Below are positions 51,755-64,000 of a stretch of DNA of 64,000 nt, in pieces. Every line of letters begins with the position of its first letter. Within the stretch, counting starts at the first letter, position 1. Source of the DNA: Paragordius varius (taxonomy: Eukaryota > Nematomorpha). The position numbers were made by a program, and so were the translations under genes. The notes beneath the pieces were generated by a model, which searched no databases, was not told the DNA's origin, and saw nothing but the letters and a program-made list of their open reading frames with translations. The DNA is taken from positions 13,144,001 through 13,208,000 of the forward strand of contig OZ176053.1 of the NCBI GenBank assembly GCA_964247055.1, in the 5' to 3' direction.

Positions 51755-53847
51755 GGACCAATATCCGATTTTTAAGGACAAAGTTTAACTTGAGTAATCA
51801 TACGACTAGTTTTATACATTAATTTTTAAAGTATTGTTGTAAAAATCGGATATGAAAGAGTTTGCCAAACTATCTCTATATTTATATGTAGTCCTACTAA
51901 GAGAATGTATAAAAAATAATTTTGTTCACCGGTGACCAATATCCGATTTTTAAGGACAAAGTTTAACTTGAGTATTGATGCGACTTATTGATACGACTAG
52001 TTTATACATTAATTTTTAAAGTATCGTTGTAAAAATCGGATATGAAAGAGTTTGTCAAACTATCTCTATATTTTGATGTAGTCTTACTAAGAGAATGTAT
52101 AAAAAATAATTTTGTTCACCAGTGACCAATATCCGATTTTTAGGACAAAGTTTAACTTGAGTATTGATGCGACTAGTTTAATACATTAATTTTTAAAGTA
52201 TCGTTGTAAAAATCGGATATGAAAGAGTTTGTCAAACTATCTCTATATTTTGATGTAGTCTTACTAAGAGAATGTATAAAAAAATATTTTGTTCACCGGG
52301 GACCAATATCCGATTTTTAAGGACAAAGTTTAACTTGAGTATTGATGCGACTTATTGATACGATTAGTTTTATACATTAATTTATAAAGTATTGTTGTAA
52401 TAATCGGATATGAAAGAGTTCGTCAAACTATCTCTATATTTTAATGTAGTCTTGCTAAGAGAATGTATAAAAAATAACTTTGTTCACCGGTGACCAATAT
52501 CCGATTTTTAAGGACAAAGTTTAACTTGAATATTGATGCGACTAGTTTAATACATTAATTTTTAAAGTATAGTTGTAAAAATCGGATATGAAAGAGTTTG
52601 TCAAACTATCTCTATATTTTGATGTAGTCTTACTAAGAGAATGTATAAAAAATAATTTTGTTCACCGGTGACCAATATCCGATTTTTAAGGACAAAGTTT
52701 AACTTGAGTATTGATACGATTAATTGATACGACTAGTTTTATACATTAATTTTTAAAGTATCGTTGTAAAAATCGGATATTAAAGAGTTTGTCAAACTAT
52801 CTCTATATTTTGATGTAGTCTTACTAAGAGAATGTATAAAAAATAATTTTGTTCACCAGTGACCAATATCCTATTTTTAAGGACAAAGTTTAACTTGAGT
52901 ATTGATGCGACTAGTTTAACACATTAATTTTTAAAGTATCGTTGTAAAAATCGGATATGAAAGAGTTTGTCAAACTATCTCTATATTTTGATGTAGTCTT
53001 ACTAAGAGAATATATAAAAAATAATTTTGTTCACCGGTGACCAATATCCGATTTTTAAGGACAAAGTTTAACTTGAGTATTGATGCGACTTATTGATACG
53101 ACTAGTTTATACATTAATTTTTAAAGTATCGTTGTAAAAATCGGATATGAAAGAGTTTGTCAAACTATCTCTATATTTTGATGTAGTCTTACTAAGAGAA
53201 TGTATAAAAAATTATTTTGTTCACCGGGGACCAATATCCGATTTTTAAGGACAAAGTTTAACTTGAGTAATCATGCGACTAGTTTTAGACATTAATTTTT
53301 AAAGTATTGTTGTAAAAATCGCATATGAAAGAGTTTGCCAAACTATCTCTATATTTATATGTAGTCCTACTAAGAGAATGTATAAAAAAATTTTGTTCAC
53401 CAGTGACCAATATCCGATTTTTAAGGACAAAGTTTAACTTGAGTATTGATGCGACTTATTGATACGACTAGTTTAATACATTAATTTTTAAAGTATAGTT
53501 GTAAAAATCGGATATGAAAGAGTTTGTCAAACTATCTCTATATCTTGATGTAGTCTTACTAAGAGAATGTATAAAAAATAATTTTGTTCACCGGTGACCA
53601 ATATCCGATTTTTAAGGACAAAGTTTAACGTGAGTATTGATACGATTTATTGATACGACTAGTTTTATACATTAATTTTTAAAGTATCGTTGTAAAAATC
53701 GAATATGAAAGAGTTTGTCAAACTATCTCTATATTTTGATGTAGTCTTACTAAGAGAATGTATAAAAAATAATTTTGTTCACCGGTGACCAATATCCGAT
53801 TTTTAAGGACAAAGTTTAACTTGAGTATTGATGCGACTAGTTTAACA

Positions 53848-56504
53848 CATTAATTTTTAAAGTATCGTTGTAAAAATCGAATATGAAAGAGTTTGTCAAA
53901 CTATCTCTATATTTTGATGTAGTCTTACTAAGAGAATGTATAAAAAATAATTTTGTTCACCGGTGACCAATATCCGATTTTTAAGGACAAAGTTTAACTT
54001 GAGTATTGATGCGACTAGTTTAACACATTAATTTTTAAAGTATCGTTGTAAAATCGGATATGAAAGAGTTTGTCAAACTATCTCTAATATTTGATGTAGT
54101 CTTACTAAGAGAATGTATAAAAAATAATTTTGTTCACCGGTGACCAATATCCGATTTTTAAGGACAAAGTTTAACTTGAGTATTGATGCGACTAGTTTAA
54201 TACATTAATTTTTAAAGTATCGTTGTACAATCGGATATGAAAGAGTTTGTCAAACTATCTCTATATTTTGATGTAGTCTTACTAAGAGAATGTATAAAAA
54301 ATTATTTTGTTCACCGGGGACCAATATCCGATTTTTAAGGACAAAGTTTAACTTGAGTAATCATGCGACTAGTTTTATACATTAATTTTTAAAGTATTGT
54401 TGTAAAAATCGGATATGAAAGAGTTTGCCAAACTATCTCTATATTTATATGTAGTCCTACTAAGAGAATGTATAAAAAAAATTTTGCTCACCGGTGACCA
54501 ATATCCGATTTTTAAGGACAAAGTTTAACTTGAGTATTGATGCGACTTATTGATACGACTAGTTTATACATTAATTTATAAAGTATCGTTGTAAAAATCG
54601 GATATGAAAGAGTTTGTCAAACTATCTCTATTATTTGATGTAGTCTTGCTAAGAGAATGTATAAAAAATTATTTTGTTCACCGGTGACCAATATCCGATT
54701 TTTAAGGACAAAGTTTAACTTGAGTATTGATGCGACTAGTTTAATACATTAATTTTTAAAGTATCGTTGTAAAAATCGGATATGAAAGAGTTTGTCAAAC
54801 TATCTCTATATTTTGATGTAGTCTTACTAAGAGAATGTATAAAAAATTATTTTGTTCACCGGGGACCAATATCCGATTTTTAAGGATAAGTTTAACTTGA
54901 GTATTGATGCGACTTATTGATACGACTAGTTTTATACATTAATTTATAAAGTATCGTTGTAAAAATCGGATATGAAAGAGTTTGTCAAAATATCTCTATT
55001 ATTTGATGTAGTCTTACTAAGAGAATGTATAAAAAATAATTTTGTTCACCGGTGACCAATATCCGATTTTTAAGGACAAAGTTTAACTTGAGTTTTGATG
55101 CGACTGGTTTAATACCATAATTTTTAAAGTATCGTTGTACAATCCGGATATGAAAAGAGTTTGTCAAACTATCTTTATATTTTGATGTAGTCTTACTAAG
55201 AAAATGTATAAAAAACTATTTTGTTCACCGGTGACCAATATCCGATTTTTAAGGACAAAGTTTAACTTGAGTATTGATGCGACTAGTTTAATACATTAAT
55301 TTTTAAAGTATCGTTGTAAAAATCGGATATGGAAAGAGTTTGTCAAACTATCTCTATATTTTGATGTAGTCTTACTAAGAAAATTTATAAAAAATTATTT
55401 TGTTCACCGGTGACCAATATCCGATTTTTAAGGACAAAGTTTAACTTGAGTATTGATGCGACTAGTTTAATACATTAATTTTTAAAGTATCGTTGTAAAA
55501 ATCAGATATGGAAAGAGTTTGTCAAACTATCTCTATATTTTGATGTAGTCTTACTAAGAAAATGTATAAAAAATTATTTTGTTCACCGGTGACCAATATC
55601 CGATTTTTAAGGACAAAGTTTAACTTGAGTATTGATGCGACTAGTTTAATACATTAATTTTTAAGTATCGTTGTAAAAATCGGATATGGAAAGAGTTTGT
55701 CAAACTATCTCTATATTTTGATGTAGTCTTACTAAGAGAATGTATAAAAAAATATTTTGTTCACCGGGGACCAATATCCGATTTTTAAGGACAAAGTTTA
55801 ACTTGAGTATTGATGCGACTTATTGATACGATTAGTTTTATACATTAATTTATAAAGTATTGTTGTAATAATCGGATATGAAAGAGTTTGTCAAACTATC
55901 TCTATATTTTGATGTAATCTTGCTAAGAGAATGTATAAAAAATAATTTTGTTCACCGGTGACCAATATCCGATTTTTCAGGACAAAGTTTAACTTGAATA
56001 TTGATGCGACTAGTTTAATACATTAATTTTTAAAGTATAGTTGTAAAAATCGGATATGAAAGAGTTTGTCAAACTATCTCTATATTTTGATGTAGTCTTA
56101 CTAAGAGAATGTATAAAAAATAATTTTGTTCACCGGTGACCAATATCCGATTTTTAAGGACAAAGTTTAACGTGAGTATTGATACGATTTATTGATACGA
56201 CTAGTTTTATACATTAATTTTTAAAGTATCGTTGTAAAAATCGAATATGAAAGAGTTTGTCAAACTATCTCTATATTTTGATGTAGTCTTACTAAGAGAA
56301 TGTATAAAAAATAATTTTGTTCACCGGTGACCAATATCCGATTTTTAAGGACAAAGTTTAACTTGAGTATTGATGCGACTAGTTTAACACATTAATTTTT
56401 AAAGTATCGTTGTAAAATCGGATATGAAAGAGTTTGTCAAACTATCTCTAATATTTGATGTAGTCTTACTAAGAGAATGTATAAAAAATAATTTTGTTCA
56501 CCGG
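53848..56504. repeat. Triplicated 2.66-kb block, copy 2
   Basis: Second copy of the block at 49097-51754. It is set apart by a 1-bp deletion in the TTTTTAAAG run near 55663. Upstream, one extra monomer (about 53821-53999) separates it from sequence matching the region before copy 1, so the offset there is 4572 rather than 4751. Confidence 0.85.
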
Positions 56505-56879
56505 TGACCAATATCCGATTTTTAAGGACAAAGTTTAACTTGAGTATTGATGCGACTAGTTTAATACATTAATTTTTAAAGTATCGTTGTACAATCGGAT
56601 ATGAAAGAGTTTGTCAAACTATCTCTATATTTTGATGTAGTCTTACTAAGAAAATTTATAAAAAATTATTTTGTTCACCGGTGACCAATATCCGATTTTT
56701 AAGGACAAAGTTTAACTTGAGTATTGATGCGACTAGTTTAATACATTAATTTTTAAAGTATCGTTGTAAAAATCAGATATGGAAAGAGTTTGTCAAACTA
56801 TCTCTATATTTTGATGTAGTCTTACTAAGAAAATGTATAAAAAATTATTTTGTTCACCGGTGACCAATATCCGATTTTT

Positions 56880-58280
56880 AAGGACAAAGTTTAACTTGAG
56901 TATTGATGCGACTAGTTTAATACATTAATTTTTAAAGTATCGTTGTAAAAATCGGATATGGAAAGAGTTTGTCAAACTATCTCTATATTTTGATGTAGTC
57001 TTACTAAGAAAATTTATAAAAAATTATTTTGTTCACCGGTGACCAATATCCGATTTTTAAGGACAAAGTTTAACTTGAGTATTGATGCGACTAGTTTAAT
57101 ACATTAATTTTTAAAGTATCGTTGTAAAAATCAGATATGGAAAGAGTTTGTCAAACTATCTCTATATTTTGATGTAGTCTTACTAAGAAAATGTATAAAA
57201 AATTATTTTGTTCACCGGTGACCAATATCCGATTTTTAAGGACAAAGTTTAACTTGAGTATTGATGCGACTAGTTTAATACATTAATTTTTAAAGTATCG
57301 TTGTAAAAATCGGATATGGAAAGAGTTTGTCAAACTATCTCTATATTTTGATGTAGTCTTACTAAGAGAATGTATAAAAAAATATTTTGTTCACCGGGGA
57401 CCAATATCCGATTTTTAAGGACAAAGTTTAACTTGAGTATTGATGCGACTTATTGATACGATTAGTTTTATACATTAATTTATAAAGTATTGTTGTAATA
57501 ATCGGATATGAAAGAGTTTGTCAAACTATCTCTATATTTTGATGTAATCTTGCTAAGAGAATGTATAAAAAATAATTTTGTTCACCGGTGACCAATATCC
57601 GATTTTTCAGGACAAAGTTTAACTTGAATATTGATGCGACTAGTTTAATACATTAATTTTTAAAGTATAGTTGTAAAAATCGGATATGAAAGAGTTTGTC
57701 AAACTATCTCTATATTTTGATGTAGTCTTACTAAGAGAATGTATAAAAAATAATTTTGTTCACCGGTGACCAATATCCGATTTTTAAGGACAAAGTTTAA
57801 CGTGAGTATTGATACGATTTATTGATACGACTAGTTTTATACATTAATTTTTAAAGTATCGTTGTAAAAATCGAATATGAAAGAGTTTGTCAAACTATCT
57901 CTATATTTTGATGTAGTCTTACTAAGAGAATGTATAAAAAATAATTTTGTTCACCGGTGACCAATATCCGATTTTTAAGGACAAAGTTTAACTTGAGTAT
58001 TGATGCGACTAGTTTAACACATTAATTTTTAAAGTATCGTTGTAAAATCGGATATGAAAGAGTTTGTCAAACTATCTCTAATATTTGATGTAGTCTTACT
58101 AAGAGAATGTATAAAAAATAATTTTGTTCACCGGTGACCAATATCCGATTTTTAAGGACAAAGTTTAACTTGAGTATTGATGCGACTAGTTTAATACATT
58201 AATTTTTAAAGTATCGTTGTACAATCGGATATGAAAGAGTTTGTCAAACTATCTCTATATTTTGATGTAGTCTTACTAAG
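56880..58280. repeat. Partial further copy of the 2.66-kb block
   Basis: Matches the right half of copy 2 at an offset of about 1630 bp: GATTTTTCAG at 55971 and 57601, and CTCTAATATTTGATG near 56446 and 58076. Upstream, a local dimer repeat (offset 359, AAGAAAATTTATAAAA near 56649 and 57008) joins it to copy 2. Edges are approximate. Confidence 0.7.
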
Positions 58281-60584
58281 AGAATGTATAAAAAAGTATT
58301 TTGTTCACCGGGGACCAATATCCGATTTTTAAGGACAAAGTTTAACTTGAGTAATCATACGACTAGTTTTATACATTAATTTTTAAAGTATTGTTGTAAA
58401 AATCGGATATGAAAGAGTTTGCCAAACTATCTCTATATTTATATGTAGTCCTACTAAGAGAATGTATAAAAAAAATTTTGCTCACCGGTGACCAATATCC
58501 GATTTTTAAGGACAAAGTTTAACTTGAGTATTGATGCGACTTATTGATACGACTAGTTTATACATTAATTTATAAAGTATCGTTGTAAAAATCGGATATG
58601 AAAGAGTTTGTCAAACTATCTCTATTATTTGATGTAGTCTTGCTAAGAGAATGTATAAAAAATTATTTTGTTCACCGGTGACCAATATCCGATTTTTAAG
58701 GACAAAGTTTAACTTGAGTATTGATGCGACTAGTTTAATACATTAATTTTTAAAGTATCGTTGTAAAAATCGGATATGAAAGAGTTTGTCAAACTATCTC
58801 TATATTTTGATGTAGTCTTACTAAGAGAATGTATAAAAAAATATTTTGTTCACCGGGGACCAATATCCGATTTTTAAGGACAAAGTTTAACTTGAGTATT
58901 GATGCGACTTATTGATACGATTAGTTTTATACATTAATTTATAAAGTATTGTTGTAATAATCGGATATGAAAGAGTTCGTCAAACTATCTCTATATTTTA
59001 ATGTAGTCTTGCTAAGAGAATGTATAAAAAATAACTTTGTTCACCGGTGACCAATATCCGATTTTTAAGGACAAAGTTTAACTTGAATATTGATGCGACT
59101 AGTTTAATACATTAATTTTTAAAGTATAGTTGTAAAAATCGGATATGAAAGAGTTTGTCAAACTATCTCTATATTTTGATGTAGTCTTACTAAGAGAATG
59201 TATAAAAAATAATTTTGTTCACCGGTGACCAATATCCGATTTTTAAGGACAAAGTTTAACTTGAGTATTGATACGATTAATTGATACGACTAGTTTTATA
59301 CATTAATTTTTAAAGTATCGTTGTAAAAATCGGATATTAAAGAGTTTGTCAAACTATCTCTATATTTTGATGTAGTCTTACTAAGAGAATGTATAAAAAA
59401 TAATTTTGTTCACCAGTGACCAATATCCTATTTTTAAGGACAAAGTTTAACTTGAGTATTGATGCGACTAGTTTAACACATTAATTTTTAAAGTATCGTT
59501 GTAAAAATCGGATATGAAAGAGTTTGTCAAACTATCTCTATATTTTGATGTAGTCTTACTAAGAGAATATATAAAAAATAATTTTGTTCACCGGTGACCA
59601 ATATCCGATTTTTAAGGACAAAGTTTAACTTGAGTATTGATGCGACTAGTTTAATACATTAATTTTTAAAGTATCGTTGTAAAAATCGGATATGAAAGAG
59701 TTTGTCAAACTATCTCTATATTTTGATGTAGTCTTACTAAGAGAATGTATAAAAAATTATTTTGTTCACCGGGGACCAATATCCGATTTTTAAGGACAAA
59801 GTTTAACTTGAGTAATCATGCGACTAGTTTTAGACATTAATTTTTAAAGTATTGTTGTAAAAATCGCATATGAAAGAGTTTGCCAAACTATCTCTATATT
59901 TATATGTAGTCCTACTAAGAGAATGTATAAAAAAATTTTGTTCACCAGTGACCAATATCCGATTTTTAAGGACAAAGTTTAACTTGAGTATTGATGCGAC
60001 TTATTGATACGATTAGTTTTATACATTAATTTATAAAGTATTGTTGTAATAATCGGATATGGAAAGAGTTTGTCAAACTATCTCTATATTTTGATGTAGT
60101 CTTACTAAGAGAATGTATAAAAAATTATTTTGTTCACCGGTGACCAATATCCGATTTATAAGGATTAAGTTTAACTTGAGTATTGATGCGACTTATTGAT
60201 ACGATTAGTTTTATACATTAATTTATAAAGTATTGTTGTAATAATCGGATATGAAAGAGTTTGTCAAACTATCTCTATATTTTGATGTAATCTTGCTAAG
60301 AGAATGTATAAAAAATAATTTTGTTCACCGGTGACCAATATCCGATTTTTCAGGACAAAGTTTAACTTGAATATTGATGCGACTAGTTTAATACATTAAT
60401 TTTTAAAGTATAGTTGTAAAAATCGGATATGAAAGAGTTTGTCAAACTATCTCTATATCTTGATGTAGTCTTACTAAGAGAATGTATAAAAAATAATTTT
60501 GTTCACCGGTGACCAATATCCGATTTTTAAGGACAAAGTTTAACGTGAGTATTGATACGATTTATTGATACGACTAGTTTTATA

Positions 60585-63242
60585 CATTAATTTTTAAAGT
60601 ATCGTTGTAAAAATCGAATATGAAAGAGTTTGTCAAACTATCTCTATATTTTGATGTAGTCTTACTAAGAGAATGTATAAAAAATAATTTTGTTCACCGG
60701 TGACCAATATCCGATTTTTAAGGACAAAGTTTAACTTGAGTATTGATGCGACTAGTTTAACACATTAATTTTTAAAGTATCGTTGTAAAATCGGATATGA
60801 AAGAGTTTGTCAAACTATCTCTAATATTTGATGTAGTCTTACTAAGAGAATGTATAAAAAATAATTTTGTTCACCGGTGACCAATATCCGATTTTTAAGG
60901 ACAAAGTTTAACTTGAGTATTGATGCGACTAGTTTAATACATTAATTTTTAAAGTATCGTTGTACAATCGGATATGAAAGAGTTTGTCAAACTATCTCTA
61001 TATTTTGATGTAGTCTTACTAAGAGAATGTATAAAAAATTATTTTGTTCACCGGGGACCAATATCCGATTTTTAAGGACAAAGTTTAACTTGAGTAATCA
61101 TGCGACTAGTTTTATACATTAATTTTTAAAGTATTGTTGTAAAAATCGGATATGAAAGAGTTTGCCAAACTATCTCTATATTTATATGTAGTCCTACTAA
61201 GAGAATGTATAAAAAAAATTTTGCTCACCGGTGACCAATATCCGATTTTTAAGGACAAAGTTTAACTTGAGTATTGATGCGACTTATTGATACGACTAGT
61301 TTATACATTAATTTATAAAGTATCGTTGTAAAAATCGGATATGAAAGAGTTTGTCAAACTATCTCTATTATTTGATGTAGTCTTGCTAAGAGAATGTATA
61401 AAAAATTATTTTGTTCACCGGTGACCAATATCCGATTTTTAAGGACAAAGTTTAACTTGAGTATTGATGCGACTAGTTTAATACATTAATTTTTAAAGTA
61501 TCGTTGTAAAAATCGGATATGAAAGAGTTTGTCAAACTATCTCTATATTTTAATGTAGTCTTACTAAGAGAATGTATAAAAAATTATTTTGTTCACCGGG
61601 GACCAATATCCGATTTTTAAGGATAAGTTTAACTTGAGTATTGATGCGACTTATTGATACGACTAGTTTTATACATTAATTTATAAAGTATCGTTGTAAA
61701 AATCGGATATGAAAGAGTTTGTCAAAATATCTCTATTATTTGATGTAGTCTTACTAAGAGAATGTATAAAAAATAATTTTGTTCACCGGTGACCAATATC
61801 CGATTTTTAAGGACAAAGTTTAACTTGAGTTTTGATGCGACTGGTTTAATACCATAATTTTTAAAGTATCGTTGTACAATCCGGATATGAAAAGAGTTTG
61901 TCAAACTATCTTTATATTTTGATGTAGTCTTACTAAGAAAATGTATAAAAAACTATTTTGTTCACCGGTGACCAATATCCGATTTATAAGGACAAAGTTT
62001 AACTTGAGTATTGATGCGACTAGTTTAATACATTAATTTTTAAAGTATCGTTGTAAAAATCGGATATGGAAAGAGTTTGTCAAACTATCTCTATATTTTG
62101 ATGTAGTCTTACTAAGAAAATTTATAAAAAATTATTTTGTTCACCGGTGACCAATATCCGATTTTTAAGGACAAAGTTTAACTTGAGTATTGATGCGACT
62201 AGTTTAATACATTAATTTTTAAAGTATCGTTGTAAAAATCAGATATGGAAAGAGTTTGTCAAACTATCTCTATATTTTGATGTAGTCTTACTAAGAAAAT
62301 GTATAAAAAATTATTTTGTTCACCGGTGACCAATATCCGATTTTTAAGGACAAAGTTTAACTTGAGTATTGATGCGACTAGTTTAATACATTAATTTTTA
62401 AAGTATCGTTGTAAAAATCGGATATGGAAAGAGTTTGTCAAACTATCTCTATATTTTGATGTAGTCTTACTAAGAGAATGTATAAAAAAATATTTTGTTC
62501 ACCGGGGACCAATATCCGATTTTTAAGGACAAAGTTTAACTTGAGTATTGATGCGACTTATTGATACGATTAGTTTTATACATTAATTTATAAAGTATTG
62601 TTGTAATAATCGGATATGAAAGAGTTTGTCAAACTATCTCTATATTTTGATGTAATCTTGCTAAGAGAATGTATAAAAAATAATTTTGTTCACCGGTGAC
62701 CAATATCCGATTTTTCAGGACAAAGTTTAACTTGAATATTGATGCGACTAGTTTAATACATTAATTTTTAAAGTATAGTTGTAAAAATCGGATATGAAAG
62801 AGTTTGTCAAACTATCTCTATATTTTGATGTAGTCTTACTAAGAGAATGTATAAAAAATAATTTTGTTCACCGGTGACCAATATCCGATTTTTAAGGACA
62901 AAGTTTAACGTGAGTATTGATACGATTTATTGATACGACTAGTTTTATACATTAATTTTTAAAGTATCGTTGTAAAAATCGAATATGAAAGAGTTTGTCA
63001 AACTATCTCTATATTTTGATGTAGTCTTACTAAGAGAATGTATAAAAAATAATTTTGTTCACCGGTGACCAATATCCGATTTTTAAGGACAAAGTTTAAC
63101 TTGAGTATTGATGCGACTAGTTTAACACATTAATTTTTAAAGTATCGTTGTAAAATCGGATATGAAAGAGTTTGTCAAACTATCTCTAATATTTGATGTA
63201 GTCTTACTAAGAGAATGTATAAAAAATAATTTTGTTCACCGG
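60585..63242. repeat. Triplicated 2.66-kb block, copy 3
   Basis: Third copy of the block at 49097-51754, within the 4.0-kb copy B (59212-63242). Private changes seen include TATTTTAATG near 61547 and CCGATTTATAAGG near 61979. Confidence 0.85.
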
Positions 63243-64000
63243 TGACCAATATCCGATTTTTAAGGACAAAGTTTAACTTGAGTATTGATGCGACTAGTTT
63301 AATACATTAATTTTTAAAGTATCGTTGTACAATCGGATATGAAAGAGTTTGTCAAACTATCTCTATATTTTGATGTAGTCTTACTAAGAGAATGTATAAA
63401 AAAGTATTTTGTTCACCGGGGACCAATATCCGATTTTTAAGGACAAAGTTTAACTTGAGTAATCATACGACTAGTTTTATACATTAATTTTTAAAGTATT
63501 GTTGTAAAAATCGGATATGAAAGAGTTTGCCAAACTATCTCTATATTTATATGTAGTCCTACTAAGAGAATGTATAAAAAAAATTTTGCTCACCGGTGAC
63601 CAATATCCGATTTTTAAGGACAAAGTTTAACTTGAGTATTGATGCGACTTATTGATACGACTAGTTTATACATTAATTTATAAAGTATCGTTGTAAAAAT
63701 CGGATATGAAAGAGTTTGTCAAACTATCTCTATTATTTGATGTAGTCTTGCTAAGAGAATGTATAAAAAATTATTTTGTTCACCGGTGACCAATATCCGA
63801 TTTTTAAGGACAAAGTTTAACTTGAGCATTGATGCGACTAGTTTAATACATTAATTTTTAAAGTATCGTTGTAAAAATCGGATATGAAAGAGTTTGTCAA
63901 ACTATCTCTATATTTTGATGTAGTCTTACTAAGAGAATGTATAAAAAATTATTTTGTTCACCGGGGACCAATATCCGATTTTTAAGGACAAAGTTTAAGT

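Larger units (their letters stand above)
33695..64000. repeat. Satellite array, right block (178/191-bp monomers)
   Basis: The same satellite in the same orientation and register as the left block, about 165 units, running past the window end. It resumes mid-monomer at the insertion point. It has the same two length classes and dyads. Local oddities include a 5-bp deletion joining CCGGT to ATATCCG near 36611, units with GAATTTAAAAATAAATTTTG endings (37313 and 40774, with a related form at 34930), and units with a 3-bp deletion in the AGTTTG dyad (near 37827 and 41288). No gene, RNA gene or other mobile element is visible. Confidence 0.97.

Noticed and set aside
1-64000. Telomeric repeats or a subtelomere boundary
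   Set aside because: No TTAGG- or TTAGGG-type arrays are seen, and neither window edge leaves the satellite.
1-64000. Satellite derived from LTR or retroelement sequence
   Set aside because: No visible similarity between the monomer and the LTR or internal element sequence beyond shared A+T richness.

Overview
The window is almost entirely one satellite DNA array interrupted by a single LTR retrotransposon. No host gene, tRNA, rRNA, CRISPR array or other mobile element is visible. The organism is not identifiable from this window alone. A Ty3/gypsy (Metaviridae) element with a fused gag-pol frame and a primer site fitting tRNA-Ser, inside a very A+T-rich 178/191-bp satellite, points to an animal, most likely an invertebrate, and to centromeric, pericentromeric or other heterochromatic DNA.

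Layout. Positions 1-29177 and 33695-64000 are head-to-tail satellite monomers, roughly 160 on each side and all in one orientation. There are two length classes, about 178 bp and about 191 bp, which differ by a 13-bp tandem duplication. Every monomer carries three small dyads: a 10-bp palindrome (TCACCGGTGA), a 14-bp inverted repeat (ATATCCGATTTTTA / TAAAAATCGGATAT) about 65 or 78 bp apart, and a 13-bp interrupted palindrome (AGTTTG-N-CAAACT). Private variants recur at fixed distances. They reveal nested higher-order repeats: trimers of 558 bp and 546 bp, tandem blocks of 2007 bp and 3461 bp, a 2.2-kb block repeated at lag 2631, and a 2.66-kb block present three times in the last 15 kb, part of a 4.0-kb pair at lag 11488.

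Positions 29178-33689 are a 4512-bp Ty3/gypsy element, Mag-like in organisation. It has two 314-bp LTRs that look identical by eye, a 5-bp target-site duplication (AGTAT), a primer-binding site, a polypurine tract and one 1278-codon gag-pol frame. It looks whole and young. It landed inside one satellite monomer, and the satellite resumes in register on the other side.

The retroelement proteins act only in the element's own cycle (particle, protease, reverse transcriptase/RNase H, integrase). The satellite codes for nothing convincing. Its likely role is structural, which is inference. The most interesting material is the dyad architecture of the monomer, the two-length monomer system and the recent multi-kilobase amplifications.
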